A program made the translations under genes and the position numbers. Positions 1-6,825 of a stretch of DNA of 11,213 nt are shown here, in pieces. The notes under the pieces were generated by a model that ran no database searches, was not told where the DNA came from, and worked only from the letters and a program-made list of their open reading frames with translations. Positions within the stretch are counted from its first letter, which is position 1; every line of letters starts with the position of its first letter. Source of the stretch: Pseudomonadota bacterium (lineage in GTDB: Bacteria > Pseudomonadota > Alphaproteobacteria > Azospirillales > Azospirillaceae); contig JAEZHQ010000360.1 of the NCBI GenBank assembly GCA_023416455.1, positions 1-11,213 of the forward strand, given 5' to 3'.

Positions 1-1146
1 GTGGTGGCCGCCGTAGGAGCCGGCGCCGGGCCAGGAGGACGCGGTCGGGCCGCGGTGGAGGGGCAGGCCGGGGCCGCGGCCGGGCTCCGTCACCTCCGGC
101 CGCAGCGCGCCGAGGGTCGCCACCCCCACCGTGGAGGAGGCGCGGTGGCCGGCCTCGGCCAGCGCGTGCTTCAGCGACCCGACGATCAGGCCGCGCACCA
201 GCCCCTGGTCGCGGAAGCGCACCTCGGCCTTGGCCGGGTGGACGTTGACGTCCACCTCCTGGGGGTCGATGTCGAGGAACAGCGCCAGCATGGGGTGGCG
301 GTCGCGCGGCAGGAAGTCGGCGTAGGCGGCGCGCACGGCGCCCACCATCAGCTTGTCGCGCACCGGCCGGCCGTTGACGAACAGGTGCTGGTGGCGCGCG
401 GTCGGGCGGTGCAGCGTGGGCAGGCCGATCCAGCCGGCCAGCCGCACGCCGTCGCGCGCGGCCTGCACCGGCACCGCGTTGTCCTGGAAGTCGCGGCCCA
501 TCATGGCGCCCAGCCGGCTCAGCCGGGCGTCCAGCAGGTCGCCCTGCGCGGCCGACAGGCGCAGCGTCGTGCGGCCGTCGTCGGCCAGCGTGAAGGCGAC
601 GCCCGGGTGGGCCATGGCCAGCCGCTCGATGCCGTCGCCGATGTGCTCGAACTCGGTGCGCGCCGCCTTCAGGAACTTCAGCCGCGCCGGCACCGCGGCG
701 AACAGGTCGCGCACCTCGATGCGGGTGCCCTGGGCCAGCGCGGCCGGCTGCGGCGTCCCCTTGGCCCCGGCGTTCACCGTCAGGCTCCAGGCGCTGTCGG
801 CGCCGCGCGGCCGGCTGGTGATGGTGAGGTGGCTGACCGCGCCGATGGAGGGCAGGGCCTCGCCCCGGAAGCCCAGCGTGCGGATGTCCAGCAGATCGTC
901 GGAGGGCAGCTTGGAGGTGGCGTGGCGCTCCACCGCCAGGACCAGCTCCTCCGGGCTCATGCCGCAGCCGTCGTCGGTGATGGTGATCAGCGACTTGCCG
1001 CCGTCGCGCACCACCACGTCGATGCGGGTGGCGCCGGCGTCGAGGGCGTTCTCCACCAGCTCCTTCACGGCGGCGGCGGGGCGTTCCACCACCTCGCCGG
1101 CGGCGATGCGGTTGACGAGCGTTTCAGGCAGCATGCGGATCGGCAT
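1..1146 (-). CDS. mutL: DNA mismatch repair protein MutL, N-terminal part (3' end cut by window edge)
   Basis: MutL is the GHKL-family ATPase that links MutS mismatch recognition to strand incision and excision. The 382 visible codons run unbroken to the window edge; the family is usually about 600 residues or more, so the dimerisation and possible endonuclease domain lies outside. All ATPase motifs are visible: VENALDAG (31-38, with E32 as likely catalytic base and N33 for magnesium), DDGCGM (58-63), RHATSK (74-79) and the MutL/PMS1 signature GFRGEAL (92-98). The transducer domain carries DVNVHPAK with K306, matching the conserved ATP-contacting lysine of E. coli MutL. After about residue 350 the sequence becomes a proline- and glycine-rich linker, as expected. 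The ATG at 1146 gives MPIRMLPETLVNRIAAGEVV, which aligns with the usual MutL start. No Shine-Dalgarno sequence precedes it, and a TATATT sits six bases upstream. It lies downstream of pgi on the same strand, 120 bp away. Confidence 0.97.
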   Translation of the reverse strand, partial: MPIRMLPETLVNRIAAGEVVERPAAAVKELVENALDAGATRIDVVVRDGGKSLITITDDGCGMSPEELVLAVERHATSKLPSDDLLDIRTLGFRGEALPSIGAVSHLTITSRPRGADSAWSLTVNAGAKGTPQPAALAQGTRIEVRDLFAAVPARLKFLKAARTEFEHIGDGIERLAMAHPGVAFTLADDGRTTLRLSAAQGDLLDARLSRLGAMMGRDFQDNAVPVQAARDGVRLAGWIGLPTLHRPTARHQHLFVNGRPVRDKLMVGAVRAAYADFLPRDRHPMLALFLDIDPQEVDVNVHPAKAEVRFRDQGLVRGLIVGSLKHALAEAGHRASSTVGVATLGALRPEVTEPGRGPGLPLHRGPTASSWPGAGSYGGHH

Positions 1147-1152
1147 GGCCCA

Positions 1153-1158
1153 AATATA
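1153..1158 (-). promoter_or_regulatory. Candidate -10 element of a leaderless mutL promoter
   Basis: Read on the minus strand this is TATATT, an AT island in otherwise very GC-rich sequence. It ends six bases before the mutL ATG at 1146. If it works as a -10 box, transcription would start at or very near the start codon, giving a leaderless mRNA; this agrees with the missing ribosome binding site. I do not see a good -35 hexamer at 16-18 bp spacing, so the call is weak. Confidence 0.3.
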
Positions 1159-1210
1159 GGGGGTGGGCGGGCCGAACGCCACCACGGCCGGAGGCGGCCG
1201 GCAGGCCGGC

Positions 1211-1232
1211 CCTCCTCCGCGGGCGGAGGAGG
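1211..1232. other. GC-rich hairpin in the pgi-mutL gap
   Basis: A perfect 9-bp inverted repeat (CCTCCTCCG / CGGAGGAGG) encloses a 4-base loop. Flanking GCCGGCC (1205-1211) and GGCCGGC (1240-1246) could lengthen the stem with a bulge. It lies 35 bases past the pgi stop codon, so it would form near the 3' end of pgi mRNA. No T-run follows on either strand, so it is not a canonical intrinsic terminator. It may stabilise the 3' end or cause pausing. Confidence 0.5.
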
Positions 1233-1266
1233 CAGCGTCGGCCGGCCCGCCCTTTCCGGCGCGGGG

Positions 1267-2910
1267 TCAGCGGTTGCGGCGGTACCAGCCGATCAGCCCG
1301 GCGGTGGAGCCGTCGTGGGCGAGGGCGGCGGTGGGGCCGTCGTGCAGCTCGGGCAGGATGCGGCCGGCGAGCTGCTTGCCCAGCTCCACCCCCCACTGGT
1401 CGAAGGAGTTGATGTTCCACACCACGCCCTGGACGAACACCTTGTGTTCGTAGAGCGCGATCAGCGCGCCCAGGGTGGCCGGGTCGAGCGATCGGAACAG
1501 GATGCTGTTGGAGGGCCGGTTGCCCTCGAACACGCGGTGGGGGACCAGCGCCTCGATCTCCGCCGCATTGCGGCCGGCCCGCGCCATCTCCGCCCGCACC
1601 TCGTCGGCGGTCTTGCCGTTCATCAGCGCCTCGGGCTGGGCGAAGAAGTTGGACAGCAGGATGCGGTGGTGGTCGCCGAGGGGGTTGTGGGTGCGGGCGG
1701 GCGCGATGAAGTCGCAGGGGACCAGCTCGGTCCCCTGGTGGATCAGCTGGTAGAAGGCGTGCTGGCCATTGGTGCCGGGCTCGCCGAACAGCACGGGTCC
1801 GGTGGCGTAATGGACGCGGTGCCCGTCGCGGTCCACCGACTTGCCGTTGGACTCCATGTCGAGCTGCTGGAGGTAGGCGGGGAATCGGTGCAGGTACTGG
1901 TCGTAGGGCAGAACCGCGTGGGAGCGGGCGTCCCAGAAATTCACGTACCACACGCCGAGCATGGCCATCAGCACCGGCATGTTGCGCTCCAGCGGCGCGG
2001 TGCGGAAATGCTCGTCCATGGCGTGGGCGCCGGCCAGCAGCTCGATGAAGCGGTCCATGCCGATGCCCAACGCGATCGGCAGGCCGATGGCCGACCACAG
2101 CGAGTAGCGGCCGCCGACCCAGTCCCAGAAGCCGAACATGTTCTCCGGGTCGATGCCGAACTTGCGCACCTCCGCCTCGTTGGTGGAGACGGCGACGAAA
2201 TGGCGGGCGATGTGGGCGGCGTCGCCGGCGGTCTCCAGGAACCAGCGGCGCGCGCTGTGGGCGTTGGCCAGCGTCTCCTGGGTGGTGAAGGTCTTGGAGG
2301 CGATGACGAACAGGGTCGTCTCCGGGTCCAGCCACTCCAGCGTCTCGGCGAGGTGGGTGCCGTCGACGTTGGAGACGAAGTGGATGCCGATCTGCGGGTG
2401 CAGGTAGGGGGTCAGCGCCTCGGTCACCATGACCGGGCCGAGATCGGAGCCGCCGATCCCGATGTTCACCACGTCGGTGATCTGCTGGCCGCTGTAGCCG
2501 GTCCAGGCGCCTTCGCGCACCTGCTTGACGAAACGCTCCATGCGGCGGAGCACCGCGTTGACCTCGGGCATGACGTCGCGCCCGTCGACCAGGACCGGCC
2601 GGCCGGAGCGGTTGCGCAGCGCCGTGTGCAGGACCGCGCGGTCCTCGGTGGTGTTGATGCGGTCGCCGGCGAACATGCGGTCGCGCCACTCCTCCACCTT
2701 CTGCTGGCGGGCGAGGTCGAGGAGGAGGGACAGCGTCTCGTCGGTGATCCGGTTCTTCGAACAGTCGAAGAGCAGGCCGCAGGCTTCCAGCGAGAAGCGG
2801 TCGAAGCGGCCCGGATCGGCGGCGAACAGGTCGCGCATGCGGAGGTCGGCGACCTCCTCGCGGTGGCGGGTCAGGGCGTCCCAGGCGGGCGAACGGGTGA
2901 GCGCGGACAT
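1267..2910 (-). CDS. pgi: Glucose-6-phosphate isomerase
   Basis: Cytoplasmic enzyme that interconverts glucose 6-phosphate and fructose 6-phosphate in glycolysis and gluconeogenesis; in Entner-Doudoroff organisms it mainly recycles hexose phosphate. The 547 residues match the long bacterial form (E. coli Pgi is 549). Visible family motifs are INTTEDRAVLH near residues 85-95, the phosphate-binding GIGGSDLGP (151-159), DMESNGK (351-357), GTNGQHAFYQLIHQG (379-393) and the C-terminal signature NSFDQWGVELGK (501-512). E353, H384 and K512 fall where the catalytic E355, H386 and K514 of the E. coli enzyme lie. The ATG at 2910 is supported by AAGGAGG ten to eleven bases upstream. The nearest upstream gene on this strand starts its 3' end at 3343, beyond a divergent small gene, so pgi is probably transcribed on its own or only with mutL downstream. 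No convincing promoter hexamers were found. Confidence 0.98.
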   Translation of the reverse strand: MSALTRSPAWDALTRHREEVADLRMRDLFAADPGRFDRFSLEACGLLFDCSKNRITDETLSLLLDLARQQKVEEWRDRMFAGDRINTTEDRAVLHTALRNRSGRPVLVDGRDVMPEVNAVLRRMERFVKQVREGAWTGYSGQQITDVVNIGIGGSDLGPVMVTEALTPYLHPQIGIHFVSNVDGTHLAETLEWLDPETTLFVIASKTFTTQETLANAHSARRWFLETAGDAAHIARHFVAVSTNEAEVRKFGIDPENMFGFWDWVGGRYSLWSAIGLPIALGIGMDRFIELLAGAHAMDEHFRTAPLERNMPVLMAMLGVWYVNFWDARSHAVLPYDQYLHRFPAYLQQLDMESNGKSVDRDGHRVHYATGPVLFGEPGTNGQHAFYQLIHQGTELVPCDFIAPARTHNPLGDHHRILLSNFFAQPEALMNGKTADEVRAEMARAGRNAAEIEALVPHRVFEGNRPSNSILFRSLDPATLGALIALYEHKVFVQGVVWNINSFDQWGVELGKQLAGRILPELHDGPTAALAHDGSTAGLIGWYRRNR

Positions 2911-2941
2911 AGGGCTTTGGCCTCCTTTTCGCGTGCGCGGA

Positions 2942-3010
2942 GCCTAACACCAAACCCGTTGGTCGGGGTACGCGCCAATGCGCGCATAGACCGTACACAA
3001 ATGGTTAGGC
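2942..3010. promoter_or_regulatory. Dyad-rich divergent intergenic region between pgi and the small plus-strand gene
   Basis: This is among the least GC-rich stretches of the window and lies between two divergently oriented genes. It holds several nested inverted repeats: GCCTAAC (2942-2948) with GTTAGGC (3004-3010); ACCAA (2949-2953) with TTGGT (2959-2963); and GGTC (2961-2964), CGCGC (2971-2975), GCGCG (2980-2984), GACC (2989-2992), which form one centred dyad. This is the expected place for promoters and operators of both genes, but I could not find a -35/-10 pair with normal spacing on either strand, and no known regulator site is recognised. Confidence 0.35.
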
Positions 3011-3051
3011 AACGGGCGACAGGCCGTCCCTGTTGGTGCGGGGGAGAGGGG

Positions 3052-3291
3052 ATGCGGGACGAGGAGGAGACGATGGCCGACCGGACGATGGCCGACCCGA
3101 CGATGGCGGACCCGACGATGGCCGACCCCAGGGACCCGCGGACGCCGCCGGCCGTGCCCGAGCCGGCCGAGGAGGAGCGCCGGGAGGACGGGCGTCCCGA
3201 CCAGATCGGAATCCTGCCGGGGAAGGTGCCGGGCCGCCCGGTGGACCCCGGCGACCCGCGCTTCCCCGGAAGCCAGCCGGATCTGGCGTGA
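3052..3291 (+). CDS. Small proline- and acid-rich hypothetical protein with TMADP repeats
   Basis: A 79-residue open frame of unknown function and the only plausible plus-strand gene. Support for coding: third codon positions are G or C in all but about four codons; GGAGAGGGG lies directly before the ATG as a possible ribosome binding site; and the frame occupies a gap that has no other gene. Residues 7-26 are four tandem pentapeptides (TMADR, TMADP, TMADP, TMADP). The rest is rich in Pro, Asp, Glu, Gly and Arg, with no signal peptide, membrane segment or cysteine, so it is probably disordered and cytoplasmic. The C-terminal half (DQIGILPGKVPGRPVDPGDP onward) is less repetitive. The frame is the end of a longer open frame that runs antisense through pgi, so openness alone proves little. 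No homologue is recognised. Transcription would converge on the M16 gene ending at 3343. Confidence 0.5.
   Translation: MRDEEETMADRTMADPTMADPTMADPRDPRTPPAVPEPAEEERREDGRPDQIGILPGKVPGRPVDPGDPRFPGSQPDLA
3070..3129 (+). repeat. Four tandem 15-bp repeats
   Basis: Four consecutive copies of a 15-base unit close to ACGATGGCCGACCCG lie at 3070-3084, 3085-3099, 3100-3114 and 3115-3129, with one base differing in the first, third and fourth copies. The unit length is a multiple of three, so copy number could change without breaking the reading frame of the small gene around it. Each unit contains an in-frame ATG, giving several possible internal starts. Confidence 0.9.
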
Positions 3292-3342
3292 GCCGCCGCG
3301 CTCGTGGTCACCGGCGGGGCGGTTCCCCCGGCTCCCCCTACC

Positions 3343-4698
3343 TCAACTCCCCCCGTCCAGGGTGCGGGTGGCGGCGACCCCCTCGGGGCGGCCGACCAGC
3401 ACGGTGAGCAGGCGCGCCGGGTCCAGCAGGCGGCGGGCGACGCGCTGCACGTCCTCCCGGGTGACGGCGTTGATGAGGTCGTTGCGGCGGTCGATGTAGT
3501 CGATGCCCAGCCGGTCGCGGCGCACCTGGAGGAGGATGCGGGCGATGGCCTGGGTCGAGCCGAACTGGAGGGGGAAGGATCCGGTCAGGTAGGTCTTGGC
3601 GTCGGCCAGCTCCTCGTCGGTGATGCCCTCCTCGGCCATGCGCGCCCATTCCCGGCGCATGATCTCCAGCGCCTGCCCGGCCCGGGCGTTCATGGTCGAG
3701 CCGCCGGCCATCACCAGCGCCGAATGGTCGAGCGGGATCAGGTAGCTGTAGACCCCGTAGCTGAGGCCGCGCTTTTCGCGCACCTCCTCCATCAGGCGCG
3801 AGCCGAAGCCGCCCCCGCCCAGAATGTGGTTCATGACGCTGGCCGCGTACCAGTCGGGGTCGGAGCGGGGAATGCCGGTCTGGCCCATCAGCATGACGGT
3901 CTGCGCGGTCGGGCGCACGGCGACCAGGGTCTCGCCCAGCCCCTGGGGGGCGGCGTCGGCGACCGGCGGCACGCTGGCCCGCTCCGGCAGCCCGCCGAAG
4001 ATGCGGTCGAGCGCTTGGCCCAGCTCCTCCGGCGTGATGTCGCCGGCCGCCGTGACCAGCAGCCGGTCGCGGCCGAACTGGCCGCGGACGAAGGCCCGCA
4101 GATCGTCCGGCGTGATGGCCGGCAGCGTCTCCAGCCGGCCGCGGATCTCGTCCCCGTAGGGATGGCCGGGGTAGGCGGTCGAATAGAACAGGCGCCGGGC
4201 CACGTAGTTGGGGTCGGCGAGGTCGCGGCGCAGGCTCGACTCCATGGCGGTGCGCATGCGCTCCACCGCCTCCGCGTCGAAGCGCGGTTCGGCCAGGGCG
4301 AGGCGGGTCAGCTCGAAGGCTTCGTCGCGGCGGTCGCTCAGCGTGCGCAGCGAGCCGGTGAAGGCGTCGCGCCCGGCGTCGAAGCCGAGGGCGATGGCGT
4401 TGTCCTGGAGGCGGGCGGCGAAAGCCTGGGAATCGTAGGGGCCGGCCCCCTCGTCCAGCGTGCGGGCGACCATGTTGGCCAGCCCCTCCTTGCCTTCGGG
4501 GTCGGTCCCGCCGGCTCCCTCGAAGGCCCATTCGAGGGCGATGACCGGAACCTTGTGATCCTCCACCAGCCAGGCCTCGATGCCGCCGGGGCTGACCACG
4601 CGCTGGATGGCCACGGCCTCGGCCGGCCGGGCCAGCGCGGCGGCGGTGACGAGGAGGAGGAGCAGGGCGCCGGCGGCGCGGGCGGCGAGGGCGGTCAT
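3343..4698 (-). CDS. M16 family protein, catalytically degenerate subunit (periplasmic)
   Basis: M16 (pitrilysin/insulinase/MPP-like) fold protein of 451 residues, with two homologous halves of about 220 residues. Residues 1-28 form a signal peptide (basic start, LLLLLVTAAA core, AEA cleavage site), placing it in the periplasm. The zinc motif HxxEH is lost: the aligned stretch is GLANMVAR, with N75, A78 and R79 where His, Glu and His should be. The second half keeps EKRGLSY with R310 and Y314, the Arg/Tyr pair typical of the non-zinc partner in two-subunit M16B peptidases. It should therefore pair with the zinc subunit encoded immediately upstream and help bind substrate. The ATG at 4698 is preferred: it lies one base after the upstream stop, has AAGGGA seven bases before it, and gives a clean signal peptide. 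An in-frame start at 4743 would add 15 residues overlapping the upstream gene and spoil the signal. Confidence 0.93.
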   Translation of the reverse strand: MTALAARAAGALLLLLVTAAALARPAEAVAIQRVVSPGGIEAWLVEDHKVPVIALEWAFEGAGGTDPEGKEGLANMVARTLDEGAGPYDSQAFAARLQDNAIALGFDAGRDAFTGSLRTLSDRRDEAFELTRLALAEPRFDAEAVERMRTAMESSLRRDLADPNYVARRLFYSTAYPGHPYGDEIRGRLETLPAITPDDLRAFVRGQFGRDRLLVTAAGDITPEELGQALDRIFGGLPERASVPPVADAAPQGLGETLVAVRPTAQTVMLMGQTGIPRSDPDWYAASVMNHILGGGGFGSRLMEEVREKRGLSYGVYSYLIPLDHSALVMAGGSTMNARAGQALEIMRREWARMAEEGITDEELADAKTYLTGSFPLQFGSTQAIARILLQVRRDRLGIDYIDRRNDLINAVTREDVQRVARRLLDPARLLTVLVGRPEGVAATRTLDGGS

Positions 4699-4699
4699 C

Positions 4700-6115
4700 T
4701 CAGCTTCCCTTGTCCTGGAGGGGCAGCAGCAGGCCGGTGACATGGTTGGTCCGGCCCAGCACGGCGCGGGCGGCGGCGTTGACCTGCTCGGCGGTCACGG
4801 CGTCGATGCGCACCGGCCAGCTCTCCACGTCGTCGATGGTCTGCCCGGTGGTCAGCGCCGAGCCCAGCGCCTGGGCCGGGCCGGTCAGGCTGTCGCGGGC
4901 GTAGGCGGCCTCGGCCAGCATGCGCTGTTTGGCGGTGGCCACCTCCTCGGCGGTGACCCCGCCTTCGACCAGCCGGTCGATCTCGGCGGCCAGGGCCGCC
5001 TCCAGCCGGTCCATGGAGACACCGGGGGCCGGCGTGGCGCCGGCGCTGATGGTGGTTTCGTCCCACGAGGAGGGGCCGTAGCCGAGCCAGGCCGAGGTGG
5101 CGACGCGCTGATCGACCACCAGGCTGCGGTAGAGGCGCGAGGTGGCGCCGCCGCTCATGACCTCGGCCAGGACCTGGAGGGGGTAGGCGTGGCCGTCGGG
5201 ATCCTTGCGGTAGGACGGGGCGATCCAGCTGCGCCGGATCGAGGGCTGGCGCACCTCGTCGTCGCGCAGGATGACGCGGCGCGCGGCGCTGATCGGGGGC
5301 TCCTGGACGCGGACGCGCTCGGGCACGGGGCGGGCCGGGATGGCGCCGTAATAGCGCTCGGCCAGCGGCTTCAGCTCCTCGGCGGTGATGTCGCCCGACA
5401 CCACGAGGATGGCGTTGTTGGGTGCGTACCAGGTCTTGTAGAAATCCTCGGCCTGGTCGCGGGACAGGCTGGCCATCTCCTGCGGCCAGCCGATGATCGG
5501 GGTGCCGTAGGGGTGGTGGACGTAGAGGGTGGCGTTGATCTGCTCGCCGATGCGGTCGGCCGGCTCGTTCTCGACGCGCTGGCGCCGCTCCTCGATGATG
5601 ACGTCGCGCTCGGGATCGACGACCGCGTCGGTCAGGCGCAGGTTGGCCATGCGGTCGGCTTCCATCCGCATGACCAGCTCCAGCCGGTCGCGCGCCACGT
5701 TCTGGTAATAGGCGGTGTAGTCCCAGGCGGTGAAGGCGTTGTCGCGCCCGCCGTTCTTGGCGACGATGCGGCTGAAGGCGCCGGGGGGGACCTCTTCGGT
5801 CCCCTTGAACATCAGGTGCTCCAGGAAATGGGCGATGCCGGAAGCGCCGCGCGGCTCATCGGCGGCCCCCACCTTGTACCAGACCATGTGGGTGACCACC
5901 GGGACGCGGGGGTTGGTGACCACCACCACCTGCATGCCGTTGTCCAGCGTGAAGGTCTCGGGGAAGAAGACGCCCTTGGCGGCCGTGGACCGGGGCGCCC
6001 CGCTCTCCTGGGCGGCGGCCGGAAGGGCCGCGGGAGGGGCAAGGGCGGTCGCGGCGATCAGGATGAACGCGCCCGCCGCGAGCGCGCGGCGGACGGGACG
6101 GGCGGCGGCGGTCAT
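4700..6115 (-). CDS. M16 family zinc peptidase, active subunit (periplasmic)
   Basis: Zinc metallopeptidase of family M16, 471 residues, expected to degrade peptides or unfolded proteins in the periplasm. Residues 1-35 are a signal peptide (RPVRR, a hydrophobic stretch, then cleavage near PAAAQ). The inverted zinc motif HFLEH is at 96-100 (ligands H96 and H100, catalytic E99). The third ligand is a Glu in DVIIEERR, most likely E176, at the distance normal for the family. Substrate-edge motif NGGRDNAFTAWDYTAYY follows the zinc site, as in active M16 subunits. The downstream gene encodes the zinc-less partner, one base away, as in the Sphingomonas A1 SPH2681/SPH2682 heterodimer. The ATG at 6115 is chosen because GAGAGG lies four bases upstream and the signal peptide begins there; an in-frame start at 6172 would place translation through a terminator hairpin. 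Natural substrates cannot be read from sequence. Confidence 0.96.
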   Translation of the reverse strand: MTAAARPVRRALAAGAFILIAATALAPPAALPAAAQESGAPRSTAAKGVFFPETFTLDNGMQVVVVTNPRVPVVTHMVWYKVGAADEPRGASGIAHFLEHLMFKGTEEVPPGAFSRIVAKNGGRDNAFTAWDYTAYYQNVARDRLELVMRMEADRMANLRLTDAVVDPERDVIIEERRQRVENEPADRIGEQINATLYVHHPYGTPIIGWPQEMASLSRDQAEDFYKTWYAPNNAILVVSGDITAEELKPLAERYYGAIPARPVPERVRVQEPPISAARRVILRDDEVRQPSIRRSWIAPSYRKDPDGHAYPLQVLAEVMSGGATSRLYRSLVVDQRVATSAWLGYGPSSWDETTISAGATPAPGVSMDRLEAALAAEIDRLVEGGVTAEEVATAKQRMLAEAAYARDSLTGPAQALGSALTTGQTIDDVESWPVRIDAVTAEQVNAAARAVLGRTNHVTGLLLPLQDKGS

Positions 6116-6142
6116 GGAGCCTCTCGCATCCGGAAAACGACA

Positions 6143-6169
6143 AAGGGGGCGCCCGGCGGGCGCCCCCTT
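6143..6169 (-). terminator. Rho-independent terminator after the bamF-like gene
   Basis: Perfect 12-bp inverted repeat with arms AAGGGGGCGCCC (6143-6154) and GGGCGCCCCCTT (6158-6169) around a 3-base loop. On the minus strand the stem is followed by a T-rich tail (TTTGTCGTTTT). The plus strand has no such tail, so it works for leftward transcription. It begins 20 bases past the stop of the lipoprotein gene and ends only 27 bases before the M16 start codon at 6115, leaving little space for a separate M16 promoter. Confidence 0.75.
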
Positions 6170-6189
6170 CAACTGGTGCCGGTGACCGC

Positions 6190-6765
6190 TCAGAACAATC
6201 CTTCGAGCGGGGCCCGGCGGCGGCGTTCGATGGTCGGGACCACGCCTTCGTTGAGCGACCGGCCCTGGGCCTGGGCCTCGCGCAGGCGCTGCGCCTCCTT
6301 GGCCGGGTCGACGACCTCGTAGGGCTGTTCCTGGGTCTGCCAGAACAGCAGCGCGTCGATCCAGCGCTTGTCGGCGATGATGAGCTGGGTGGTCTCCTGG
6401 TCGACCTTGGCGCGGATGTCGGGATCGACGCCGCTCTTGGCCCCGGCCTGGGCGACCAGCGCCGCCTCGCCCGGGGTCTTCCCGGCCACAGCCACCCCGC
6501 GCGAGGCGCCGCCGAACACGCTGGCCGCGGCCAGCGCGGTGGGGGTGGCGTCCTGTGGCCGGGCGGCGCCGGGGCGCGGCCTGGGCAGGCTGAGGTCGGG
6601 CGGCATGCTCAGCGGCGCGCGGGACACGACGGAGAACTCGTCCGGGCTCTGGCGGTCGAGGCCGATGGAGCGGCGGACGTCGGAGCAGCCGGAAAGCGCA
6701 AGCGCCATGAGCGCCAGGCCGAGGAGCGGACGCAGGGGGGTGAAGGCGGAGGAAAGAATGGTCAC
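6190..6765 (-). CDS. DUF3035 lipoprotein, BamF-like outer-membrane assembly subunit
   Basis: Small lipoprotein of 191 residues. Residues 1-26 are a signal peptide ending in the lipobox LSGC, with C27 as the lipidated residue; Ser at +2 favours sorting to the outer membrane. The following segment, with PDEFSVVSRAPLSMPPDLSLP at about 40-60, is the conserved signature of DUF3035, a family (PF11233) now linked to BamF of the alphaproteobacterial beta-barrel assembly machine. The middle is Ala- and Pro-rich and low in complexity; the C-terminal third (DPDIRAKVDQETTQLIIADK onward) is helical and charged. The start is uncertain: GTG at 6765 has GGGA eight to eleven bases upstream, while TTG at 6771, two codons earlier, is too close to it. 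There is no usable ATG before the signal peptide. It follows lspA by 60 bases, whose product would process it, and is closed by a terminator. Confidence 0.88.
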   Translation of the reverse strand: MTILSSAFTPLRPLLGLALMALALSGCSDVRRSIGLDRQSPDEFSVVSRAPLSMPPDLSLPRPRPGAARPQDATPTALAAASVFGGASRGVAVAGKTPGEAALVAQAGAKSGVDPDIRAKVDQETTQLIIADKRWIDALLFWQTQEQPYEVVDPAKEAQRLREAQAQGRSLNEGVVPTIERRRRAPLEGLF

Positions 6766-6825
6766 GTTCAAGTCCCGTCGTCTGTCAGGGCCGCGTCCCT
6801 TATAGCGGCTCCGTCGCGTGAACTC

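Noticed and set aside
1..3051. Very long plus-strand open frame (over 1000 codons) antisense to mutL and pgi
   Set aside because: It mirrors two well-conserved minus-strand genes; its protein is His/Gly/Arg/Val-rich low complexity with no domain, the usual artefact of high G/C at third positions. Only its last 79 codons, beyond pgi, are kept as a possible gene.
2871..3311. Minus-strand 146-codon open frame overlapping the pgi start and the small plus-strand gene
   Set aside because: It overlaps the start of pgi in another frame and would remove the intergenic regulatory space; its Ser/Arg/Gly/Pro-rich product is typical of an antisense shadow.
3292..3342. Possible bidirectional terminator between the small gene and the degenerate M16 gene
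   Set aside because: The convergent gap has C- and G-runs but only very short pairings and no T-run on either strand.
3304..6322. Plus-strand open frames of 478 and 580 codons opposite the two M16 genes
   Set aside because: Same high-GC artefact; the opposite strand carries signal peptides, the zinc motif and full M16 domains.
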